Shown here piece by piece: positions 17,376-27,000 of a DNA stretch of 64,000 bases (position 1 is its first letter; each line of letters begins with the position of its first letter). Origin of the DNA: Candidatus Leptofilum proximum (lineage in GTDB: Bacteria > Chloroflexota > Anaerolineae > Promineifilales > Promineifilaceae); NCBI GenBank assembly GCA_016710325.1, contig JADJXK010000002.1, forward strand, positions 558,001 through 622,000. Reading direction: 5' to 3'. Below the pieces are notes generated by a model, which was not told the origin of the DNA, ran no database searches, and saw nothing but the letters and a program-made list of their open reading frames with translations. A program made the position numbers and the translations under genes.

Positions 17376-20300
17376 ATGAAAAGTAACCGTCTTCTATCCA
17401 TAACACTGCTGGGCATATTTATGGCCGTGATCGTTGGCATCTTGCAAGCGGATGACGGCCAGATGTTCCGGCGCAATATCTCTAAAACACCGGAACAGGA
17501 AACAGAGCGCGCCAACGTGGCTCATATGACATTTTATGTTCCGGCCCAAACTTCTGATGGCGAGATAACGGCCGTAGAATATTACGACGTAACCGGAGCC
17601 CTGGTAGACACGCGCGAGCATGCCAAACCGCTCGTCGCCGTTTACATCGACGGCCTGGAAGAAACGGCCGTAAAAAACACCGAAATGCCGTTTGCCATCC
17701 TCAGCGGGGCGGGCTATGGAGCCCACGATGCCTACGCTGCCCTCTCGCTGGACGATGGGGCCACCTGGAAACGCACCAACCTCTCCAATTCGGCCGCACT
17801 CTCTTCCTTCAACCTGGCCAACGGCAGCCCTTACCCCGGGGACGCCCACAACATGACCTTCGCCATAGCTGGGGACAAGGTGCTGGTTGGCTGGATTAGC
17901 AAATACTGCGACGGCGGCTCACCGGCCTACACCTGGCAGGATGAAACAGGCAGCGACCTCTATCCCGACATCTGGGGTGTGGCCGGTTCGCAGGATTCCG
18001 TCAACTACACGCTCCAGGGCTTCCCCGAAGTAGGGGAAATTCCCTACTCCTGTGTCTGGAGCGCCCGCGGCACGCTGCTGGAAGTGGATGCCGAAGGTGT
18101 ACCCACCGATGGCGGTGGCTTCTACGACATCATCTGGACCAAGGCAGAGCGGCTCACCTCTGGACGGCGAGACGCCAACCGCCTGGAGATCAACGGCGAC
18201 AGCGCCGCTGGCTTCATGATGATCTGGCAGGAAGATCCTGAAGGGCTGCGACCTGGCCAGGGGCTTGGCCCCGGTGAAGGCTGGTCTGGCGCCGTGGTAA
18301 ACCAGCAGACGGATCTGTGGTACTCCTACATCTCCACGGCCGATTTTGAGCTGGTGCAGACATCTGATGAGGATGAAACGGCCGTTCCCATTTACGACTA
18401 CACCGGCGACACCATGCCCAAAGCAGCCGCCCCTATGGCCCTGCCCGTGCGCCTGACCGACAACAAAATGTGCAAGGCCACCGGCTCTGACCCGTACTGC
18501 TACATCGACTTCGACAACGTCGATGCGGAAGGCAACCTGATTCTGCCCGATCCGCTGCCCACAGCTCCAGAACCGGGCGCTGACTTCTGCGCGGCAACGG
18601 TGAGCTGGACCAATCCCGGCGGCACCACCCTGAATTTGTGCCAGGCTGAAGACGGCCGTGTCCTCCAGGGTCGCGTCGGCGCTTCACGCCCCCGTGTGAA
18701 CGTGCAGCCCTACGACTCCGATGGCGACGGCGTGTATGACAGCGCCTGGGTCGTTACCGCCGCTGAAGAGTCCAAAGCACTCGGCGAAGGCTCCCAGGAC
18801 GAGGACATTGAACCCGAAGACATCGGTAAGAACATGTGGTACTACACCTTCGACATGCTTAATCCCGGCGTCGTCATGCAGGGCGGCATACTCAACCAGC
18901 CCGCCGTCGATCCGGAAACAGGCGCCTTCTTTGAGATGCTGGAAGACGACTTTGGCAATCAGTTTTACGAGACAGAAATTGCCCGTCGCTTTTCACACAT
19001 GACACAGCCCATCCACCAGATTGGCCCGACCGGCACGGCTGGTATCCTCATCACCAAGGCAGGCATCCTCAACCAGGGTGGCCCGGCAGACATCTTCCTG
19101 CGCCGCCTGGTGGTGCCCGCAGATGTGTGGCAGCCCTGCGAAACAGATGGTAATCCCACGACCACGGAAACCTGTCTCCCGGCCGGGTACAACCCATACG
19201 CCTACGAGAATCTGGCCTGTGACGAATGGGCCTACACCGACGGCAGCAACCCACGCTACCTGCAAGGCATCTGCCTTAGCCCGGCGATCAACGTCTCTGG
19301 CACCAGCATCGTTGCCTGCGACAACGGCACCAGCGGCGAAGCCTGCGCCGACCTGTTCCCGTGGGACGGCGGCGTTTCCCCCTTCCCCAAAGTCACCGAG
19401 TGGATGCAAACAGAAGACAACCTGGATGACCAATCCTGGGAAAATCCGTACGATGTGGCTAAGGGGCATCGTGGCTTCATCGATGGCGACTTTGTCATGA
19501 TGATGTACGCCTGGTCACCCAACTGGAAGGCCAACAGCGTGGGCAACGACCACTACAACCTGTACATCCGTCGCTCATTTGATGGCGGTGTTACCTGGAC
19601 AACTACACCGGCCGCCCTGGGTGGTGACGGCACCGAAACCTGCGAAAACTACGGTGCTGGCACTGAGTACACCACCGTTTGCACCACGTACGGTGCGGGC
19701 GAATTCGAGCAGTCGCGCAACGTCTCGCAGCTGACAGGCAACAAGGTCACCATTCTCGATCCACGCTATACGCCCACCGGCGGCATCAAAATGCTGCCCA
19801 TTACCGACCTGAAAGGGATCGGCTTCACCGGCTACGAAGATGACGAGCGCGACCCTTCGAAATTCTTTGTGGTCTATGAAACGGGTGACAACACTACGGT
19901 GGCTGAAGGCGAAGCCGTTCCGCTGGACCTCTTCTACAGCCGGGCCACTAACTGGGGTGATGACTACGACCTGGTTGAGTATTTCAACTCCTCCACGGGC
20001 GAAGTGTCGCTTGAGTTTGACTGGCTGGAACACGACCAGGAGGACCTCTCCGGCGAGGCGGCGAACACGGCCAACCCTGGAGGCACGTTCTACTATGTCG
20101 TTTGGAACCAGTGGCAAGAGGACGAATTTGAAAACGTGTCGGAGAGCGACATCATCTTCCGGCGCATCATGTTCATTGACGAGCCAGAAACGGAAGCCAA
20201 TGTACCCATTGTGCAGCTTCTCTACATCAGCCACGACATGGCCGATTACGATGACACGCTGGTGTTCGTAGGCTCTGCCAGGGATGGCGACAGCGTGAAC

Positions 20301-20537
20301 GAAGCGCCACAGAATGACATTGCCGAATACCGCTGGACCGATACGTTGAATGGCATCACCACAATCATCGGCAACCAATCGCGGCTAGATATGCCAGCAC
20401 GCAACTTCCAGCCGGGATGGCATACGTTTACGTTCTCCGCCAAGGACAAAAGCGGCAACTGGTCAAAAGGCATTTCGTTTGAGGTGTGGATTGTGAAGGA
20501 ACTGCATCAACTGTACTTGCCGGTAGCGCGCAAGTAA
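17376..20537 (+). CDS. Large secreted Asp-box protein next to multihaem cytochromes (choice-of-anchor O-like)
   Basis: 1053-residue exported protein with an N-terminal hydrophobic signal (LLSITLLGIFMAVIVGIL). It contains at least two sialidase-type Asp-box motifs (SLDDGATW near residue 128 and SFDGGVTW near 735), many acidic Asp-rich loops and several cysteines, consistent with a disulphide-bearing beta-propeller. The C-terminus is LYLPVARK, related to the end of the FG-GAP protein. From memory it resembles the family called choice-of-anchor O, which I associate with multihaem cytochrome genes; that assignment needs a profile search. An AAGGAG lies upstream of the ATG and a strong terminator follows the stop. 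It may be a surface scaffold or partner of the cytochromes. Confidence 0.75.
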   Translation: MKSNRLLSITLLGIFMAVIVGILQADDGQMFRRNISKTPEQETERANVAHMTFYVPAQTSDGEITAVEYYDVTGALVDTREHAKPLVAVYIDGLEETAVKNTEMPFAILSGAGYGAHDAYAALSLDDGATWKRTNLSNSAALSSFNLANGSPYPGDAHNMTFAIAGDKVLVGWISKYCDGGSPAYTWQDETGSDLYPDIWGVAGSQDSVNYTLQGFPEVGEIPYSCVWSARGTLLEVDAEGVPTDGGGFYDIIWTKAERLTSGRRDANRLEINGDSAAGFMMIWQEDPEGLRPGQGLGPGEGWSGAVVNQQTDLWYSYISTADFELVQTSDEDETAVPIYDYTGDTMPKAAAPMALPVRLTDNKMCKATGSDPYCYIDFDNVDAEGNLILPDPLPTAPEPGADFCAATVSWTNPGGTTLNLCQAEDGRVLQGRVGASRPRVNVQPYDSDGDGVYDSAWVVTAAEESKALGEGSQDEDIEPEDIGKNMWYYTFDMLNPGVVMQGGILNQPAVDPETGAFFEMLEDDFGNQFYETEIARRFSHMTQPIHQIGPTGTAGILITKAGILNQGGPADIFLRRLVVPADVWQPCETDGNPTTTETCLPAGYNPYAYENLACDEWAYTDGSNPRYLQGICLSPAINVSGTSIVACDNGTSGEACADLFPWDGGVSPFPKVTEWMQTEDNLDDQSWENPYDVAKGHRGFIDGDFVMMMYAWSPNWKANSVGNDHYNLYIRRSFDGGVTWTTTPAALGGDGTETCENYGAGTEYTTVCTTYGAGEFEQSRNVSQLTGNKVTILDPRYTPTGGIKMLPITDLKGIGFTGYEDDERDPSKFFVVYETGDNTTVAEGEAVPLDLFYSRATNWGDDYDLVEYFNSSTGEVSLEFDWLEHDQEDLSGEAANTANPGGTFYYVVWNQWQEDEFENVSESDIIFRRIMFIDEPETEANVPIVQLLYISHDMADYDDTLVFVGSARDGDSVNEAPQNDIAEYRWTDTLNGITTIIGNQSRLDMPARNFQPGWHTFTFSAKDKSGNWSKGISFEVWIVKELHQLYLPVARK

Positions 20538-20551
20538 CAGCGTGCTTTTTG

Positions 20552-20586
20552 CGGCCGGATGTGCCCCGGTACATCCGGCCGTTTTA
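20552..20586 (+). terminator. Intrinsic terminator after the Asp-box protein gene
   Basis: GGCCGGATGT and ACATCCGGCC form a perfect 10-bp stem with an 8-base loop, followed by GTTTT. It separates the Asp-box protein gene from the cytochrome pair, so the cytochromes either have their own promoter or depend on read-through. Confidence 0.85.
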
Positions 20587-20633
20587 TCCATTTTGAACAA
20601 GACAAGGCGCACCACGTGGGGCATGGGGCAACG

Positions 20634-21686
20634 ATGAACCTGAAACACTATCCTTTCCGAATCGTGCTGGCTTTGTTGGTGGGGGGGGTGCTGGGCACGG
20701 CCGTTTACGCCCATTACGACACGCTGCACATCTATCTCAGCCCAGGAGCACTGTCCAGCATCAACCGCAGTGGCGAAGCGCTGGGCGGCTATGAATCCCA
20801 CGCCATGTTTGAAGAAAAGTGCACGCACTGCCACGCCCCTATCCACTGCGTCACCGACACCAAGTGCCAGGACTGCCACATCGAGATTGCCCGGCAGCGC
20901 ACCGAAACGGTGGGTCTGCACAGCCGTCTGCCCGGCACCGAAAGGTGCCAGAGCTGCCATGTCGAACACCGCGGCCGAGATGCCGTCATCAGTGCCGTGG
21001 CGTTGAGCAACATCAACCACGCAGAACTCAGCGGCTTCAGCCTGGCGCGCCACGAGCTGCGTTTTGACGGCTCAGTCATGGTGTGCGAAGACTGTCATAC
21101 AGAAGGACGCTTTTCGCCAGAAGAAGTGAACTGCCTGGACTGTCACCAAGACGCCGATGGGGAACTCATTGCCCAGCACAGCGCGGAACATGGCGCTAAC
21201 TGCTTGGGCTGTCACGATGGCACCGGCGCCATTGTAGAGTTTGATCACAACACCGTCTATGTGCTGGAAGCCGGGCATGAAACAGCCGGCTGCCGGGACT
21301 GCCATGCCGATTATCGCTTTACCGGAACCAGCCAGGCGTGTGAAGCGTGCCACGCAGAGCCAGACATCCATACCGGGCAGTTTGGTCAGGATTGTGCCCG
21401 CTGCCATACGGCCGTTGCCTGGGCACCGGCCCAACTCACCCAACACCGCTTTGCCCTGGATCATGCAGATAACACACCGTTGGACTGCACAGCCTGCCAC
21501 AGCGACTCATACGACCAGGTCATCTGCACCGACTGCCACCCGGTAGCTGACATGCCGGGCCAGCACATGCCTGAGTCCGTGCCCGATTTCCGGCCGGAAA
21601 CCTCGTGCGTCAGCTGTCACCCGACGGGTGGCCCGGAAGACATTGTGCCGCTGGCCGGAGCAAACGTGCTGCCAGCCACGGATTAA
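20634..21686 (+). CDS. 12-haem c-type cytochrome, membrane-anchored or secreted
   Basis: 350-residue cytochrome. The ATG at 20634 is chosen because it opens a signal/anchor helix (FRIVLALLVGGVLGTAVYA). I count 12 CxxCH haem-attachment motifs between residues about 63 and 325 (first CTHCH, last CVSCH), with extra His residues spaced as distal ligands in many repeats, as in cytochrome c3/c7-like proteins. It would move electrons at the outer face of the membrane. It is followed after 30 bases by the 27-haem cytochrome, which has a GGAGG, so the two form a likely operon. Confidence 0.93.
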   Translation: MNLKHYPFRIVLALLVGGVLGTAVYAHYDTLHIYLSPGALSSINRSGEALGGYESHAMFEEKCTHCHAPIHCVTDTKCQDCHIEIARQRTETVGLHSRLPGTERCQSCHVEHRGRDAVISAVALSNINHAELSGFSLARHELRFDGSVMVCEDCHTEGRFSPEEVNCLDCHQDADGELIAQHSAEHGANCLGCHDGTGAIVEFDHNTVYVLEAGHETAGCRDCHADYRFTGTSQACEACHAEPDIHTGQFGQDCARCHTAVAWAPAQLTQHRFALDHADNTPLDCTACHSDSYDQVICTDCHPVADMPGQHMPESVPDFRPETSCVSCHPTGGPEDIVPLAGANVLPATD

Positions 21687-21716
21687 AGTTGTGTTGGCAG
21701 TTTGCGGAGGATTGAG

Positions 21717-24032
21717 ATGAAGCCAGGATGGATGAAAAAACGGTTTCTTGCCTTCATTTTTTTAATGCTTGTGCTGCTGGGGCTGCTGTCTGGCACCGTT
21801 TACCTGGGCCTGACAGCACCGTTCCACCCTGACCACCTTCTCTTCCAGTGGCAGAGTGCCGCAGAACAGGCGCATCTCAATCTAACGGCCGGTGCGGAGC
21901 AGCGTGCCACCCTGGCGCTCAACCTGGCCGACCGCCGCCTGGCCAGCCTGGCCCAGGCCCAAACACCTTCAGCGACCACAGAAGCACTCATGGCTTTGAA
22001 CGATGGATTGGTAACGGCCGTTACCCACCTCAATGCCCTGCCCACCACCAAACAGGAATTTTATGCCGCCCAATTCCAGGCCCTTTTGCACCGCACCGAA
22101 ATCGTTCTCACCGCCCTGCAACCAGACGAAGGTGAACAACTCACCGAACAAACCAACCGGGTCAAAGCCTGGCAGACGCTGGAATCCCTGGCCGAGATGG
22201 CCGCTCAGCTGCCCCAACAGAGTGAGACACCCCGGCTGAATACGGCCGCTTTGGTGCCCTTTCTGGTAAGCAACGTCGATCATTCAAGCTTTCCCCTGGC
22301 CGCCGGACACGCCAATCTGCCCTGCGTCAGCTGCCACGCAGACGGGCAGTACGCCAACACCTCTAACCTGTGCGCCGACTGTCACACCCTGCCGCCTGCC
22401 GAATCTACAGCCGATTTGCTTTTTGCCCCGGCCAACAACTTGTGGCAGGTGTATCCCGACCATTTTGCGGGGAGCTGTGAATCATGCCACACCACCGCCA
22501 GCTGGCAGCTTTACCAGTTTGACCATGTTGGGGTGACCGAATGCACCACCTGCCATGCCGGGGATTTACCGCTGCCCGTGCTGCCCGAAATCATTTTTAT
22601 TAACAATCCGATGACGGCCGTTTCCCCCACCCACTACCCTGGCGACTGCCAGTTGTGCCACACCAACACCACCAGCTGGACGCTGCACAGCTACGAGCAT
22701 GAGGGTACGGCCGTCTGCGAATCCTGCCACAGCCCAGACACACCCATCTTCCACTACCCCGGCTTCTGTCAGGATTGCCACGCCGACACAGAAGAATGGA
22801 CGGTCATCGCCTACGATCATGCGGGCGTAACCGGATGCGAAATTTGCCACAGCCAGGATACACCCAAACCACACCTGCCCGGCACCTGCACCCTTTGCCA
22901 TACCAATGTAGAGGAGTGGACCAAGGTCGAGGTTAACCATGCTGGCCTCACCGCAGACTGCCTGACCTGTCACCGGGCCGAAACACCGCAACAACACTAT
23001 GAAGGGACCTGCCGCAGCTGCCACAACACGCTCAACTGGTCAGACGTCAACTTCGACCATACGATTTATCAGAACTGCCAGAGCTGCCACACGGAAGACC
23101 TGCCCGTCGCTCATTATTTTGGCCAGTGCAGCAGCTGCCACCAGGAAACCACCTGGCAGGACGTTGAATTTGATCACGCCGGGCAGACGGACTGCACCGG
23201 CTGCCACAGCCAGGTACGGCCGGAAAACCACTATCCCGGTTACTGCGGCAGCTGCCACCTCACCACAGCCTGGAACCAGGTGTGGATTACCCACGATGGC
23301 TTTACCAACTGCACCCAGTGCCACGGCACGCCGGGCAATCACTTCCCCACCACGTGCACCAACTGCCACAACACAGACGATTGGCACGCCGTGCACTTCA
23401 GCCACAACGGCCTGAACGACTGCCAGGGCTGCCACGCTGCGCAAACGCCCGCCGGGCATATGCGGGGCCAATGTTCCACCTGCCACAACACCAGCAATTG
23501 GTCCGATGTCATCTTTAGCCACGCCGGAACCTACGACTGCCAGGCCTGCCACGCACCGCCAGGGGGACACTGGCCGGGGCAGTGTTCTAACTGTCACAAT
23601 ACCGACAGCTGGCAAACCTCAACCGTCGATCATACCGGCCTTACGGATTGTGCCTCCTGCCATACGCCATCTGGTGGCCACTGGCTGGGCCAATGCTCTG
23701 AGTGCCACAATACCACCAACTGGCAGGAGGTATCGGTCGATCACACCGATTTGGTTGACTGTTCGGCGTGCCACGCACCGCCAGGCGGACACTGGCCGGG
23801 TCAATGCTCCAGCTGCCACAACACCAACAACTGGGCCGAGGTGACGTTTGACCACACGGGTTACACGGACTGCAAAGCGTGCCACACCCGGCCGGATGAT
23901 CACGGCCGTGGCCAGTGCTCGCGGTGCCATACCACCGATTCCTGGCAGGTTGAACCAACACCGGCGCCGACGGCAACGGCCGTTCCCCTCCCCACCAGCA
24001 CGCCACCGCCACCACCTCCCCCCGAACCATAA
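21717..24032 (+). CDS. 27-haem c-type cytochrome with N-terminal membrane anchor
   Basis: 771-residue multihaem cytochrome. The ATG at 21717 has GGAGG 6 bases upstream. Residues 1-35 are a signal anchor (FLAFIFLMLVLLGLLSGTVYLGL). Residues about 40-195 are a helical, haem-free region. Residues about 202-739 carry 27 CxxCH motifs in a repeating unit of about 33-45 residues holding two haem sites (pattern: Asp/His-His-x-G, CxxCH, Pro-rich turn, H, G-Q-C-S-x-CHNT, W). The repeats become more alike toward the C-terminus (three near copies of APPGGHWPGQCS), which points to internal duplication. The tail is Pro/Thr-rich with no second anchor. It is a candidate surface electron conduit or filament subunit. 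Confidence 0.94.
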   Translation: MKPGWMKKRFLAFIFLMLVLLGLLSGTVYLGLTAPFHPDHLLFQWQSAAEQAHLNLTAGAEQRATLALNLADRRLASLAQAQTPSATTEALMALNDGLVTAVTHLNALPTTKQEFYAAQFQALLHRTEIVLTALQPDEGEQLTEQTNRVKAWQTLESLAEMAAQLPQQSETPRLNTAALVPFLVSNVDHSSFPLAAGHANLPCVSCHADGQYANTSNLCADCHTLPPAESTADLLFAPANNLWQVYPDHFAGSCESCHTTASWQLYQFDHVGVTECTTCHAGDLPLPVLPEIIFINNPMTAVSPTHYPGDCQLCHTNTTSWTLHSYEHEGTAVCESCHSPDTPIFHYPGFCQDCHADTEEWTVIAYDHAGVTGCEICHSQDTPKPHLPGTCTLCHTNVEEWTKVEVNHAGLTADCLTCHRAETPQQHYEGTCRSCHNTLNWSDVNFDHTIYQNCQSCHTEDLPVAHYFGQCSSCHQETTWQDVEFDHAGQTDCTGCHSQVRPENHYPGYCGSCHLTTAWNQVWITHDGFTNCTQCHGTPGNHFPTTCTNCHNTDDWHAVHFSHNGLNDCQGCHAAQTPAGHMRGQCSTCHNTSNWSDVIFSHAGTYDCQACHAPPGGHWPGQCSNCHNTDSWQTSTVDHTGLTDCASCHTPSGGHWLGQCSECHNTTNWQEVSVDHTDLVDCSACHAPPGGHWPGQCSSCHNTNNWAEVTFDHTGYTDCKACHTRPDDHGRGQCSRCHTTDSWQVEPTPAPTATAVPLPTSTPPPPPPPEP

Positions 24033-24067
24033 AAAAAGCCGGAGCGCGTCAAGTGATGCGCTCCGGC
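24031..24067 (-). terminator. Terminator between convergent cytochrome and subtilase genes
   Basis: GCCGGAGCGC and GCGCTCCGGC form a 10-bp stem. The run of seven A on its left becomes a U run for the minus-strand subtilase gene ending at 24097. It may also stop plus-strand transcripts, with a weaker T tract. Confidence 0.85.
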
Positions 24068-24096
24068 AGTTTACACCCGGTTACCGGACTCCTGTG

Positions 24097-27000
24097 TTAC
24101 GGAACCGTAATCTCCACCGGGACCTGGAGCAGGCCGGGGGCTTCAGCCGGGCCCATGAGGATCAGGCCGTAGTAGGTGCCCGGAGCAAAGCCGGTGGTGT
24201 CCCAATGCACGTCGATGGTGGCCGAGCCGCCCGCGGGAATGGCCGAAGGCAGGTTGCTCACCGACACATCTGTGCCCTGGACGGCATTGATCGTCAGTTC
24301 AAACGCGTCGCTGCCGCCAGGCACACTCCAGCCGTGCACCGCCACGGTGTACGTGCCGTCCTCAGGGAAGAACACGCGCACGCTCTCCTCATCGGTTGGC
24401 GAGGTGGACGAGGCAACCAGTGCCCCGGACGGATCATAAACGTACAGGTCGATGTCGGAACCGAGCGTACAGCAGGTGGTCACTTCCAGCAGCGCCCCGT
24501 GATTAATCTCCACCGTCGTCACAAATGAAGCGGTGGCTGGATCGTTGGGATCGTCCTGCTGAATGTTTTCCGTGGTCGTGACAGGTCCGCCCAGGCCAAA
24601 GCCTTCGGCCGTAAAACCACCCAACGCCAGCTCGCTGCTGAGCGTCAGGCTGGCCGAACCGGGTCCGACTGCGGCTGAAGAGACGATGGCTGCCGGGTCC
24701 AGGTTAACCAGACCAACCGAACCGCCAAACGGCTCATCCGCGCTGGAACCATCGACCCGTACCTGGTGGAAGAAGATGCCGTGCAGCCCGTCCTGCACCG
24801 GGGCGGCTACAATTTCACGCGGGCCACCCGACGAAGTCTCTGGCAGCCAACGGCCGCTGCCGATGTAGGTATAGCTGCTGCGGCCCACTTGAGACAGAGT
24901 GTACGGTCCATAAAACGCCGAGCCGGGATAGCCGCTGAGCAGCCCATCGCAGCCCACGCCGTTGCTCAGACAATCTTCCGTGGGGCCGAGAATGAGGGTG
25001 TCGATATCGCTGCCTGGGCCGTCCCAGCTGTTGTCTACCACCAGGTAAGAGGTACCGCTGTCCGGCAAATCTTCGCCATTGATGTCCGTCCAGAAGAAGC
25101 GCCAGTCACCAGACTCGGCCCGCCAACTGTAGTCGGTGTAGCCGAAGACGGCGTCGTTGTCATAGAGCAGGGGCACGTCGAGGATGGTTCGGGAACGGCC
25201 GTCTGGCGCATTCGCCTGACCAAAGTCGAAGGAAGTGCCAGAAGCGGCCACGGCCACCGTCACCGGAACCAACACTTCCTCCTCGCCATAGGCCAGGTTG
25301 ACCGAACCTTCGTACATGCCGTACGGCGTGCCCTTCGGCACGTGCAGCGTCACCACCAAACTGCGCGTCTGGCCGGGGCCAATGGCAAAAGAGGTCCGCG
25401 TGGGCCGTGCCCAGGACCAGTTTCGCAGCTGCCAGTAAGACAGCTCCAGCCCCAGCTCTGTTTGTGGCACTTCAGGCACCTGGTCCCGGTGGCGCAGCGT
25501 CACAAAGAGACCGTCGGCCATGCGTTCCAGCGGGTTGGCTACCCGCGCCTGCTGCGTTGGCCCGACATTGTAGCCATAGGTGAAGCGGATATGCTCGCCC
25601 GTGTCCATTTCACCCAGATCCACCTTGCCGTTACCGTTGGCGTCGTCCCACAGCAAGTTGTCACCATCAAGGTCGGTCCAGTTCTGCACGTGTACCCGCC
25701 AGTTGTTAAACGGCTCGAACAAATCTTCGTTGGGATCAAACTGCGCGTACGGCTTGGAGAGGCGCACCATCAACAGGTCTGTCCCCTTGGGGATGAGCGG
25801 ATCGACATGGAAGGCGTAGTCTGGCGTGGTGAAGAAGCCGTGATCCAGCGATTGGTCTAACGACGTGAACGAGAGGTCATCCGAGCCAATCTGCACGTGT
25901 GTCTGCGTAGACACCCGCACCCGCAGCGGGCTGCTGCCCGTGTTGGTCACCGTAAAGACCTGCCGATCGCGATCACCGGGATGCATGATGTGGGCAAAAG
26001 CGCCATATTCCGTGCCCCGGTAATCCCCAGCCGACCACTCTGCGGGGGAGACGTACAGCCCGCGGATGCCGCCAGCAATGTCGGTGCCAATGTCGGCATT
26101 CACCAAACCGGCACCCTGCGACCAGACATCGTGCTCGGTGTTGGTGGCACTGTTCATAAGCAGCGTTTTGGCCTGGGTGAAGGTGGGCCATTCGCCGTAG
26201 GTTTCGTACCACGCCTGGTACATCAAGGCCAGGTTCCCGGCGGCCACCGGTGCCGCCATCGAGGTGCCGCCAAAGCTGTCGGTGGCGATGGCACCCCACA
26301 GGACGCCGTTGAGGGAAAGGTCGCCCGTGCCAAAGGCGCCCGTGGCCACCACATCGGCGCCCACCACGTTGCGCGCACCTGGACCCCGGTTCGACCAGGT
26401 CATCACGTCACCACCAATGATTTGATCATCAGAGGCAATCGGCTCGAAAAAGCCGATAGTGCCATACAGGGTAGACGCGCCAATGCCAATGCCGCTGGCC
26501 GGGGAGGGTGGGGCGACGGTACCATAACCCGGCGCACCATTCCCGGTAGAAAACAGCAGGGCGGTGTTCGGGGCAAATGACCGGTTGATGATGTCAATCA
26601 GGCGTGATTCAAAATCGAACCCATCGTTGTCGGTGGCGCTAAACCCCCAGGAATTGCTGACAATCTGGATGTCGTCGTCTGTGCCCACCAGGCCGTCGTA
26701 GCCAAATCCGGCGTATACGTAGGCATCTTCAATGAAGGGCGTGAGGTAGAAGTCACCATTTTGGGTGGAAGCCACGTCCTTGCCGGGACCAACCACCAAC
26801 CCCTGGAAGCCCGCAATCGGCGAGCCGCCCGGCCCCCAGTTTACGGAGCCAATCACCACGCCCTGCCCCACGGCCACAGAGGTGGTGCCCATGCCGTGGG
26901 TGCCGCCGCCTTCGGTGAAGTCCTGCACGTGGAAGGCAACCAGGTCGCCGTTGCCGTAGGCGGAACCAGGCACGCCCCAATACCAGTCGAGGGTGGGTAC

